Below are positions 45,091 through 52,785 of a stretch of 64,000 nt of DNA, in pieces. Source of the DNA: Brevundimonas sp. UBA5866 (GTDB lineage: Bacteria > Pseudomonadota > Alphaproteobacteria > Caulobacterales > Caulobacteraceae); the NCBI RefSeq assembly GCF_002432125.1, contig NZ_DJFS01000027.1, forward strand, positions 23,922 to 87,921. The letters run 5' to 3'. The notes under the pieces are model-generated. The model was not told the DNA's origin, searched no databases, and saw nothing but the letters and a program-made list of their open reading frames with translations. Position 1 is the stretch's first letter. Each line of letters begins with the position of its first letter. A program made the position numbers and the translations under genes.

Positions 45091-46673
45091 CGGCGATAGG
45101 GGCGGTAGCTCTCCGAATCGCCGCCATCGGCCACAGCACCAGTCATAAGGCGCGGCGTGATACGGGCACGGCTTTTCTGCTCATAGGCATAGCCAAGGGA
45201 CAGGATGCGGGCATCATCCCACTTGGCCCCGAAGAAACTCATCCCCACAGGTAACCCATCGACCTGTCCCATAGGCACCGTCAGGTGCGGATAGCCCGCG
45301 ACGGCTGCCAACTGGCTGGCCGAGCCGCCGACAACATCGCCCTTGACCTGATCAATCTGCCAAGCCGGCCCCGTCGTGGGTGCGACCAGAGCCACAACGT
45401 CATGCCGGGCCAACAGACGGTCGATACCCTCAACACCGGCCAGTCGCACCGCATTGTCGCGCGCGGTGCGGTACTCAAGGTCTTCCAGACCGCCTCTCTT
45501 TTCGGCGATTTCAAAGAATTCCTGACCGAAAATGGAAAGCTCACGCGGGTTGCCATTATTGAAGGCGATCACATCGGCCAAGGTCCGCACCGGCACCTTG
45601 GCCGGATCGGTCGAGGCCAGATAAAGGGCCAGATCGGCCTTTAGCTCTGTCAGCAAGGTTATGATCTCGCCGCCCCCTATGGCCTGGGCATCGGGCTTTT
45701 CAACAATCTCGACCAGAATGGCACCGGCCTGTCGCAAGACCGCCAACTGCTGCTCGAACACGGCGTCAGTTGCAGCATCATAGCCGGTCAAGCCGCGCAT
45801 CACCCCGATGCGCTGACCTGACAGGGCATTGGCATCCAGCGCGGCGTGATAGTCGCGCTTGCGGCTGTCGGCCTCGACGGTCGCAGGATCAGCCGGATCG
45901 CTGCCCGCTATCACGCCCAATACAATGGCCGCATCCTCGACCGTCAGGGTCATCGGCCCCGCCGTGTCCTGGGTATGGCTGATCGGCACGATATGGGTGC
46001 GCGAGACAAGGCCCACGGTCGGCTTGAACCCCACAATGCCGTTCACCGCCGCAGGACAGACGATCGAACCATCGGTTTCCGTGCCTATCGCCACAGGGGC
46101 CAAACCCGCCGCCACCGCCGCACCCGATCCCGAAGAGGAGCCACAGGCCGAACGCGCCAGATCATGCGGATTGCGCGTCAGCCCACCCACGGCGCTCCAA
46201 CCGCTGATGGATTTGGGCGAGCGGATATTGGCCCATTCGGACAGGTTGGTCTTGCCCATGATCACCGCGCCCGACGCCCGTAGCCGCGCCACGATAGGCG
46301 CGTCCCGGCCCGTATCGTTGGCGATCAGCGCCAGCGAGCCCGCCGTCGTCGGCATGTCGCGGGTTTCGATATTGTCCTTGATAAGTACGGGCACACCGCC
46401 CAGCGCGCCCTCGCCCGTCCACGCCTGTGGTCGATCCAGTCCGGGTGCATAGGTCACGATGGCATTGATCGGGCGCTCTCCGGCCTGATCGCGGGCGCGG
46501 GCCTGTTCCAGCCAAGACGGATCAAAGACCACCCGCCCCGCCACCACGTCAGCCGCCGTCACATAGGAAGCGGCCCGCCCCGCGTACCCGCCCGCGCAGG
46601 CTGACAGGCTGCCGATCATCACGAGGGCGACGGCTGATTTGACGATCCATTTGCTGCAGGTCGAGGGGGTCAT
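45087..46673 (-). CDS. Lipoprotein amidase (amidase signature family)
   Basis: A 528-aa exported lipoprotein, with lipobox GSLSAC and Cys26. The amidase-signature triad is complete: Lys99 (PVLIKDN), the cis-Ser pair in ACGSSSGSG (about 179-180), and the nucleophile Ser203 in GTETDGSI. The family hydrolyses amides; this membrane-tethered periplasmic form may act on peptides, aryl amides or acyl amino acids. ATG 46673 is used; an in-frame GTG is two codons upstream. Convergent with the CoA-transferase, both stops within CTAG. Confidence 0.92.
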   Translation of the reverse strand: MTPSTCSKWIVKSAVALVMIGSLSACAGGYAGRAASYVTAADVVAGRVVFDPSWLEQARARDQAGERPINAIVTYAPGLDRPQAWTGEGALGGVPVLIKDNIETRDMPTTAGSLALIANDTGRDAPIVARLRASGAVIMGKTNLSEWANIRSPKSISGWSAVGGLTRNPHDLARSACGSSSGSGAAVAAGLAPVAIGTETDGSIVCPAAVNGIVGFKPTVGLVSRTHIVPISHTQDTAGPMTLTVEDAAIVLGVIAGSDPADPATVEADSRKRDYHAALDANALSGQRIGVMRGLTGYDAATDAVFEQQLAVLRQAGAILVEIVEKPDAQAIGGGEIITLLTELKADLALYLASTDPAKVPVRTLADVIAFNNGNPRELSIFGQEFFEIAEKRGGLEDLEYRTARDNAVRLAGVEGIDRLLARHDVVALVAPTTGPAWQIDQVKGDVVGGSASQLAAVAGYPHLTVPMGQVDGLPVGMSFFGAKWDDARILSLGYAYEQKSRARITPRLMTGAVADGGDSESYRPYRR

Positions 46674-46735
46674 GGGCACTGTCCGTGGGTTTTAGAGCAT
46701 TTGATCCAGGGGGAACGCATTGTCGGATACAAACA

Positions 46736-46769
46736 AAAGGGCCGGCCCTATTCAGGCCGGCCTTTATAT
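46736..46769 (-). terminator. Terminator of the small membrane protein gene
   Basis: AAAGG-CCGGCC and GGCCGGCCTTT (about 46736-46746 and 46755-46765) form a GC-rich stem with a T-rich tail on the minus strand, between the small gene and the amidase gene. Confidence 0.75.
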
Positions 46770-46783
46770 TCCGCGCTCAGGCT

Positions 46784-46981
46784 TCAAACATCGTCCTGAG
46801 AGGCATCCCGGTTGCCATTGAATATAATCAAGCTGCCCAAGAGCGCGGCGAGAGCGCCGATAAACACCACGCCCAGTGCAATCCATACGATCATCTTTCC
46901 GGTAGCCAGCTCGCTAGCGGCCCAGGCAGGGCTGGCCAGGACGCTTGCCCCCAGAGCGGGCATCCATTTGACTGATTTCAT
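46784..46981 (-). CDS. Small exported single-pass membrane protein
   Basis: A 65-aa protein. Residues 1-22 look like a signal peptide (MKSVKWMPALGASVLASPAWA); residues 29-54 are a transmembrane helix (KMIVWIALGVVFIGALAALLGSLI). GGGAGGAAAGT just before the ATG is a strong ribosome site, which supports it as a real gene despite its size. No family recognised. It sits beside the DPP-IV peptidase gene on the same strand, with 83 bases between. Confidence 0.72.
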   Translation of the reverse strand: MKSVKWMPALGASVLASPAWAASELATGKMIVWIALGVVFIGALAALLGSLIIFNGNRDASQDDV

Positions 46982-47064
46982 ACTTTCCTCCCTGGTCAGG
47001 GTTTTCCCTGTTCCCGATAAAAAAGAGGGCAGAGGCTGATTTCAGCCCCTGCCCGCTAAAGACC

Positions 47065-49344
47065 CTAGTTCTCGCCCTTATCGGCACGGGTGCCGATGGT
47101 GCGGTCAAGGAAGTCCAGATAGGTGCGCCACTGGTGCAACTGGCGGTCATTGCCACGGATGCCGTGGCGCTGGCCCGGATAGAGCATGGTCTCGAACGGA
47201 ATGCTCTTTTCCTGCAGCGCGTTCAGCACGCGGGTGGTGTTCTCGAAGATCACGTTGTCGTCGGCCATGCCGTGCATCAGCAGCAGTCGGCCCGTCAGGT
47301 TTTCCAGACGGTTGTTGACGTCCGACGCGGCATAACCGGCCACATTGCCTTGCGGCGTCGACATGTACCGCTCGGTATAGGCGGTGTCGTACAGGCTCCA
47401 TTCCGTGGGCGGCGCGCCCGAAATGGCGGCGGCCAGACCCATCTGCGGCTCCGTCAGCGCCATCAGGCTCATGAAGCCGCCGTACGACCACCCCATCATG
47501 GCGATGCGGTCGGCATCGACATAGGGCAGGCTGCGCAGATAGTTGGCACCCAGCACCTGATCCTCGATCTCGGGCTGGCCCATCTTCAGATACAGCGCCT
47601 GTTTGAAGGCCGCCGAACGGTCGCCCTCGCCACGGTTGTCGAGACGGAAGACGATATAGCCCGCCTCGGTCAGCAGCTGGGTGGTGGCCGGCTGCCAGCT
47701 GCGCTTCACGCCGCCGCCCGACGGGCCGCCATAGACCTGCATCACGACCGGATATTTCTTGCTCGGGTCAAAGTCCGGCGGGGTGGTCATCTGCCACACC
47801 AGCGTCTCGCCGTGGCTCTCCAGCGTGCCGAAGGTCGGCTTCTGCTGGCGCTCCGCGAACGGCCAGAACGGATGGCCCGGTTGCAGCCTGTTCTCTTCGA
47901 TCCAGCGCACGCGGGTGCCGTCAATGCGGTAAAGCGCCGACTGCGACGGGGTGTTCAGGTCCGAATAGTTGCCGACATAGGCCGTGCCCGTACCGTTGAC
48001 CGACGCCGACCACCAGCCGCCGCGCGGGGTTATCTCGGTGGGGGTCACGGTGCGGCGCAGCGAGGCCTTGAACAGCTGCTGCTCGATCGGCAGTTCCTTG
48101 CCGTCGCGCATGGAGGCGGTGAAGAAGACCTCGCCCGTATCCTGATTGACGCCATTCAGCGCCTTTACCGGATATTCGCCGCGCGTGATGGCGCGCAGGC
48201 GGCGGCCGTCCTTGTTATAAAGGTACAGGTGCTGCCATCCGGTCTCTTCCGACGACCAGATGAAGTTGCCGTCCTTCAGCGCCTTGAAGTTATGGGTCAG
48301 CGGCACCCATGCGTTCGAGGTCTGGGTGGCGATAACCCGGCTGCGGCCCGTTGCGGGATCGACGCTCAGCAGGTCCAGCGTTTTCTGGTCGCGCGACAGG
48401 CGCTGCACATAGGCGACCGAGCCGTCGGCGGCCCAGTTCACGCGGCCCAGATAGATGTCCTTGTTCGCGCCCAGATCGACCTGAACGCGGTTGCCGGTCG
48501 TCACGTCCTGGATGAACAGTTCGACCACGGCATTGGGGCGGCCCGCACGCGGATAGCGCTGCTCGACCACCGACGCACCACCGCCCGAGATATCGAGGCG
48601 CGGAATGATATCGACCGTCGATTCATCGGTGCGTTGCAGGGCGATGTATTTCTCGTCCGGCGACCACCAATAGCCGGTGTCGCGGTCCAGTTCTTCCTGC
48701 GCGATGAACTCTGCCGTCGCCCAGGTGATCAGGTCCTTGCCGTCGGTCGTGATGGCCTGCTCGGCACCCGTTTCAAGGTTCAGGATCACAAGGTTCTGGT
48801 CACGCACGAAGCTGACGAACGAGCCCTTGGGCGAGACCTTGGCGTCGATCTCGTCGGCGGCGGTCTCGGTCAGACGCCGCACCGAACCATCGGCGCGGTT
48901 GGCGAGGAAGATGTCACCTTCCAGAGGGGCGAGGATATAGCGGCCCTGTTCGTCCCAGCTGTATTCCACCACGCCACGCTGGGAAATACGCATGCGTTCG
49001 CGGCGGGCCTTTTCGGCCTCCGACAGCTCACCGGCATCGGGAACGAGCGCGCGGGCGTCGATCAGTTTGAAGGCATCGCCGCCCGAGACAGGCGCGGCCC
49101 ACAGGTCCAGCACATCCACGTCATCCTCGCGCGAGCGGAGGAAGGCGACCAGCTCGCCATCGGGCGACAGGCTGACGCCACGGGCGACAGGTCCGGCCAG
49201 CGAGGGATTCGCGAAAACCCGCTCCACCGTCAGGATGTTGGAAGCGGGAGCGGTTGCCGCGGCAGGGGCGGCGGCGTTCTGGGCCATGACAGGCGTTGCG
49301 ACTGCGGCCATCAGGATCGTCGAAGCGAGAAGAAGTGTGCGCAT
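47065..49344 (-). CDS. Prolyl/dipeptidyl peptidase IV-type S9 peptidase
   Basis: A 759-aa exported S9B peptidase. The signal peptide is residues 1-21 (ends VMAQ). The beta-propeller contains the EFIAQEELDRDTGYWW segment, whose Glu pair (EE) anchors substrate amino-termini in DPP-IV. The catalytic triad is Ser620 in GWSYGG, Asp695 (HGMADDN) and His727 (GQRHG). The family removes X-Pro dipeptides in the periplasm. Its 111-base gap to the divergent ferredoxin-NADP reductase gene holds both promoters. Confidence 0.95.
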   Translation of the reverse strand: MRTLLLASTILMAAVATPVMAQNAAAPAAATAPASNILTVERVFANPSLAGPVARGVSLSPDGELVAFLRSREDDVDVLDLWAAPVSGGDAFKLIDARALVPDAGELSEAEKARRERMRISQRGVVEYSWDEQGRYILAPLEGDIFLANRADGSVRRLTETAADEIDAKVSPKGSFVSFVRDQNLVILNLETGAEQAITTDGKDLITWATAEFIAQEELDRDTGYWWSPDEKYIALQRTDESTVDIIPRLDISGGGASVVEQRYPRAGRPNAVVELFIQDVTTGNRVQVDLGANKDIYLGRVNWAADGSVAYVQRLSRDQKTLDLLSVDPATGRSRVIATQTSNAWVPLTHNFKALKDGNFIWSSEETGWQHLYLYNKDGRRLRAITRGEYPVKALNGVNQDTGEVFFTASMRDGKELPIEQQLFKASLRRTVTPTEITPRGGWWSASVNGTGTAYVGNYSDLNTPSQSALYRIDGTRVRWIEENRLQPGHPFWPFAERQQKPTFGTLESHGETLVWQMTTPPDFDPSKKYPVVMQVYGGPSGGGVKRSWQPATTQLLTEAGYIVFRLDNRGEGDRSAAFKQALYLKMGQPEIEDQVLGANYLRSLPYVDADRIAMMGWSYGGFMSLMALTEPQMGLAAAISGAPPTEWSLYDTAYTERYMSTPQGNVAGYAASDVNNRLENLTGRLLLMHGMADDNVIFENTTRVLNALQEKSIPFETMLYPGQRHGIRGNDRQLHQWRTYLDFLDRTIGTRADKGEN

Positions 49345-49455
49345 GGTGTCAGGTTAATGGCGTAATTGCGCCACGTCACTTGGAATCCTCGCGTTCTTCT
49401 GACGCAATCAACAGCGAACCTTTCGCAAATCGTCCGAACGCCCTAGTTAGGGGCC

Positions 49456-50259
49456 ATGACAGACGCCTCCCCTGCAAAGCCCAGCCCGTTCCACGAACTG
49501 GAAGTCTTGTGGGTCCGCCACTGGACCGACCAGCTGTTCAGCTTCGGTGTGAAACGCCCCGAGGATTTCCGCTTCCGTTCGGGTGAATTCGTCATGATCG
49601 GCCTGCCGGGCGAAGACGGCGGAAAGCCGGTCCTGCGCGCCTATTCGATCGCCAGCCCCTTCTGGGCCGAAGAGCTTGAGTTCTTCTCGATCAAGGTGCC
49701 GGACGGTCCCCTCACCTCGCGCCTGCAGAAGATCGTCGCCGGTGACACCGTGCTGATGGGCAAGAAGCCGACCGGTACGCTGGTCCTCGACGCCCTGACG
49801 GGTGGCGAACGCCTGTGGCTGATCGGTACGGGTACGGGTCTGGCCCCGTGGCTGTCCGTCGCGCGCGAGCCGGAAACCTATTCGCGCTTCAAGGAAGTGA
49901 TCGTCTGCCACACGGTCCGCAACGTGCAGGACCTCGCCTATCGCGACTTCTTCACCAAGGGCATCCACGATGACCCGCTGATCGGTGACGAAGCCAAGGC
50001 CCAGCTGAAATACTATCCCACCGTCACGCGCGAGAAGTTCGAGACGCCGGGCCGTATCACCGACCGCATCAAGTCGGGTGACCTGTTCGCCGACCTGCAA
50101 CTGCCGATCGGCTTCTCGCCCAATACCGACCGCGTCATGCTGTGCGGCTCGATGGCCATGATCAAGGAAACGGCGGAACTGCTGGAATCCTATGGCCTCA
50201 AGGAAGGCTCGAACGCCGAACCGGGTGACTATGTGCTGGAGCGCGCCTTTGTCGGCTGA
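49456..50259 (+). CDS. fpr: Ferredoxin/flavodoxin-NADP+ reductase
   Basis: A 267-aa FAD enzyme moving electrons between NADPH and ferredoxin or flavodoxin. RAYSIASP (FAD), IGTGTGLAPWLS (NADP pyrophosphate), YYPTVTRE and CGSMAMIKE are the bacterial Fpr motifs; the C-terminus ends ERAFVG as in subclass I reductases. AGGGG precedes the ATG closely. The chorismate mutase gene follows after one base. Confidence 0.94.
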   Translation: MTDASPAKPSPFHELEVLWVRHWTDQLFSFGVKRPEDFRFRSGEFVMIGLPGEDGGKPVLRAYSIASPFWAEELEFFSIKVPDGPLTSRLQKIVAGDTVLMGKKPTGTLVLDALTGGERLWLIGTGTGLAPWLSVAREPETYSRFKEVIVCHTVRNVQDLAYRDFFTKGIHDDPLIGDEAKAQLKYYPTVTREKFETPGRITDRIKSGDLFADLQLPIGFSPNTDRVMLCGSMAMIKETAELLESYGLKEGSNAEPGDYVLERAFVG

Positions 50260-50260
50260 T

Positions 50261-50593
50261 GTGAAATCCCCGCTGTCGGTCGCCATCGACGAACGCAAGG
50301 CCCCCGAGGCGTGCGAGACGATGGCGGACGTGCGTCAGGGCGTCGATGCGCTGGACCGCGCCATTGTCACCCTGCTGGCCGAGCGCCAGCGCTACATGGA
50401 CGCCGCCGCCCGCATCAAACCGAACCGCGACGCCGTGTTCGATCAGGCCCGTATCGATGATGTGGTGGCCAAGGTGCTGGCCGCCTCTGAGAAGGCCGGA
50501 CTGTCGCCCGACATCGCCGAGCCTGTCTGGCGCCTGCTGATCGACCGCTGCATCGCGCACGAGTTCGACCGCTACGACCGCACACGCGGTTGA
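50261..50593 (+). CDS. Chorismate mutase (AroQ/PchB type)
   Basis: A small all-helical AroQ domain of about 110 aa. VDALDRAIVTLLAERQRYMDAAARIK and FDQARIDDVVAKVLAASEKAGL give the pattern of Arg, Lys and Glu that binds chorismate. PchB-like members can also be isochorismate-pyruvate lyases, so the exact reaction is open. No ATG suits the frame; GTG 50261, one base after the fpr stop, is preferred, with TTG 50249 (7 bases after GGAG) an alternative. Confidence 0.83.
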   Translation: MKSPLSVAIDERKAPEACETMADVRQGVDALDRAIVTLLAERQRYMDAAARIKPNRDAVFDQARIDDVVAKVLAASEKAGLSPDIAEPVWRLLIDRCIAHEFDRYDRTRG

Positions 50594-50604
50594 CCGGAAA
50601 CGAA

Positions 50605-50636
50605 AAAGGCGGCCTCGACGGGCCGCCTTTCTTTTT
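50605..50636 (+). terminator. Terminator of fpr-chorismate mutase
   Basis: AAAGGCGGCC (50605-50614), loop TCGACG, GGCCGCCTTT (50621-50630), then CTTTTT. It may also serve the convergent Hpt gene. Confidence 0.93.
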
Positions 50637-50651
50637 GCCGTATGGAGCCGA

Positions 50652-51005
50652 TCAGCCCTTGAGGCTTTTCAGGGCCAACTCATGCCGATAGGCCGCAACA
50701 TCGGACAACGCCTGATCCAGCGCGTCGCGGACCCGCAACAGTATGCCCTCGGCCGATACCTCGTCAGCGGCTTCGGCTTCGGCGCAGACCGCCGCCAGTG
50801 CATTGGCACCGATGCCGCCGCCCGCACCTCTCAGCGTGTGGGCGGCATCACGCCATCCGTCCTGCGAGGTCGTCAGCATCGGGCCCCAAATCGACGCCTG
50901 ATGAACGAACAGACCCAAGACCTCGTCGCTGATATCATCCATACCGGCGGTCACATTTTCCAGAACGGAAAAATCGACCGCCCCCGTCAGATCGCGACGC
51001 GCCAT
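50652..51005 (-). CDS. Hpt phosphotransfer protein
   Basis: A 117-aa histidine phosphotransfer domain. His56 in AAHTLRGAGGGIGA is the phospho-acceptor with the typical H-x-L-x-G-x-x-x-x-x-G surround. The rest is a four-helix bundle. ATG 51005 overlaps the APC permease stop as TGATG (51007-51003), so translation is coupled to a transporter. The hybrid kinase at 52786-55356 lacks its own Hpt domain and is the nearest possible phosphorelay partner. Confidence 0.87.
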   Translation of the reverse strand: MARRDLTGAVDFSVLENVTAGMDDISDEVLGLFVHQASIWGPMLTTSQDGWRDAAHTLRGAGGGIGANALAAVCAEAEAADEVSAEGILLRVRDALDQALSDVAAYRHELALKSLKG

Positions 51006-52414
51006 CAGGCAGCCTCTTCCTCGCCCTTGGCCAGACGCGAATTGCGCGACGACCAGACGAAATAGACCACCAGACCCACCACGTTCCACAGCAGGAACCA
51101 CAGCTGGGTCGAGGACTTAAGGCTGGTCATGAAGAACAGGCAGCCAAGGATGGTGAAGCCACCCACCAGCGGCCAGGCCGGCACCTTGAACTTGCGCTCG
51201 CGGTTCGGCTCACGCAGGCGCAGGACAATCAGGCTGAGCCCCACAGCGGCAAAGGCCGTCAGTGTCCCTGCATTGGCCAACGAAGCCAGTTCGTCCAGAC
51301 GCATCACCCCCGCCAGGAAGGCCACCACAACAGCCGTGAAGATCGTCACGATCACCGGCACGCCGCGATCGGAGATCTTCGCCAGGCGGTTGGGCAGCAG
51401 GCCATCACGCGCCATGCCGAGGAAGATACGCGACTGACCGAACAGGAAGGCCAGCAGCACGGTCGGCAGGGCGATAACAGCCGCCGCGGCAATCCATTTG
51501 GCCGCAGCGCCCTGTCCCAGTTCGCGCAGGATCAGGGCCAGCGGCTCGGGGCTTTCCGAGAAGCTGTCGACAGGAGCCGCGCCGATAGCCGCAGCCGCCA
51601 CCAGAATATACAGGACGGTACAGATCAGCATCGATCCAACGATACCGATGGCCAGATCGCGTTCCGGCTTCTTGGTGTCCTCTGCCGCCGTGGCGATGGC
51701 GTCAAAGCCGTAAAAGGCGAAGAAGATGATCGAGGCCGCAGCCATCACGCCCGTTTGGACAAAGGGCGCCCCGAAACCGTGCGGCATGAAGGGCGTGAAG
51801 TTGGCCGAGTTGAAGTGCGGCAGCGACAGCGCCACAAAGGCAACCAGCGCGGCGATCTTGACCACCACCAGAATGGCGTTGAGCGTGGCGCTCTCGCGGG
51901 TGCCCAGCAGCAGCAGGCCCGCCACCACGGCGATAATGCCGATGGCCGGAACATTGACCAGACCGCCCTCGACGTGCGGCCCCGCCAGCAGGGCCATAGG
52001 CACGCCCCATTCCTGCAGGAACGGTGCGGCATAGCCCGCCCAGCCCACGGCCACAGCCGAGACCACCAGCGAGTATTCAAGGATCAGCGACCACCCCACG
52101 ATCCATGCCAGCAGTTCGCCCAGCGCCGCATAGGAATAGGCATAAGCACTGCCCGACGCCGGCATGATTGTCGAAAGCTCGGCATAGGACAGAGCCGCGC
52201 ACGCGCAGACCGCGCCCGCCAGGGCAAAGCTGATCAATACAGCCGGCCCGGCCAGACCCGCACCCACACCGATCAGGGTAAGGATACCGGTACCCACAAT
52301 AGCGCCTACGCCCAGCGCAATCAGGTGCGGCCAACCGAGCGTCTTCTTCAGTGATGGCCCTTCATGCGGTGCCAACATGGCATCGATTGAACGGCGACGG
52401 CTCCAAGATGCCAT
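51005..52414 (-). CDS. Amino-acid permease, APC superfamily
   Basis: A 469-aa inner-membrane transporter with 12 predicted helices. GVGAIVGTGILTLIG in helix 1 and ALSYAELSTIMPASGSAYAYSYAALGE in helices 2-3 are APC core motifs; FYGFDAIATAAEDTKKPERDL is the conserved loop of the cationic/neutral amino-acid branch. GGGGAGAT precedes the ATG. The Hpt gene is translationally coupled downstream. Exact amino acid unknown. Confidence 0.9.
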   Translation of the reverse strand: MASWSRRRSIDAMLAPHEGPSLKKTLGWPHLIALGVGAIVGTGILTLIGVGAGLAGPAVLISFALAGAVCACAALSYAELSTIMPASGSAYAYSYAALGELLAWIVGWSLILEYSLVVSAVAVGWAGYAAPFLQEWGVPMALLAGPHVEGGLVNVPAIGIIAVVAGLLLLGTRESATLNAILVVVKIAALVAFVALSLPHFNSANFTPFMPHGFGAPFVQTGVMAAASIIFFAFYGFDAIATAAEDTKKPERDLAIGIVGSMLICTVLYILVAAAAIGAAPVDSFSESPEPLALILRELGQGAAAKWIAAAAVIALPTVLLAFLFGQSRIFLGMARDGLLPNRLAKISDRGVPVIVTIFTAVVVAFLAGVMRLDELASLANAGTLTAFAAVGLSLIVLRLREPNRERKFKVPAWPLVGGFTILGCLFFMTSLKSSTQLWFLLWNVVGLVVYFVWSSRNSRLAKGEEEAA

Positions 52415-52506
52415 CGGTATCTCCCCGATATATGTGTTTTATCCGATAAACCTTCGGTATCACTTTATTTGCGTTGAGAAAAATGTGGTTTCGATAAATT
52501 TATCTC

Positions 52507-52535
52507 TTGCGTCCCGGCAACCCTCTGCGTATTAA
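52507..52535 (+). promoter_or_regulatory. Candidate promoter of tRNA-Lys
   Basis: TTGCGT (52507-52512), 17 bases, TATTAA (52530-52535), about 70 bases before the mature tRNA 5' end. Confidence 0.45.
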
Positions 52536-52606
52536 GCCGCCCTCGCCGCAGCGCAACGCACCGCAGCGAGACGCCGGGGCCTCACCAAGGGCCCGAATGA
52601 CGGTAC

Positions 52607-52682
<76 letters not shown>

Positions 52683-52719
52683 TCGTTTCTCTGGTTTTCC
52701 GGACAATCGATAAAACGGC

Positions 52720-52743
52720 AAAGCCGCCTTCGGGCGGCTTTTT
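52720..52743 (+). terminator. Terminator downstream of tRNA-Lys
   Basis: GCCGCC (52723-52728), TTCG tetraloop, GGCGGC (52733-52738), then five T residues. Confidence 0.92.
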
Positions 52744-52785
52744 GCTGTGCGCAGACAAGTTCATCCGCACAGAAGAAAACCGCTA

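Noticed and set aside
47134..49365. 743-codon plus-strand frame
   Set aside because: Antisense to the DPP-IV-type peptidase with an intact Ser-Asp-His triad.
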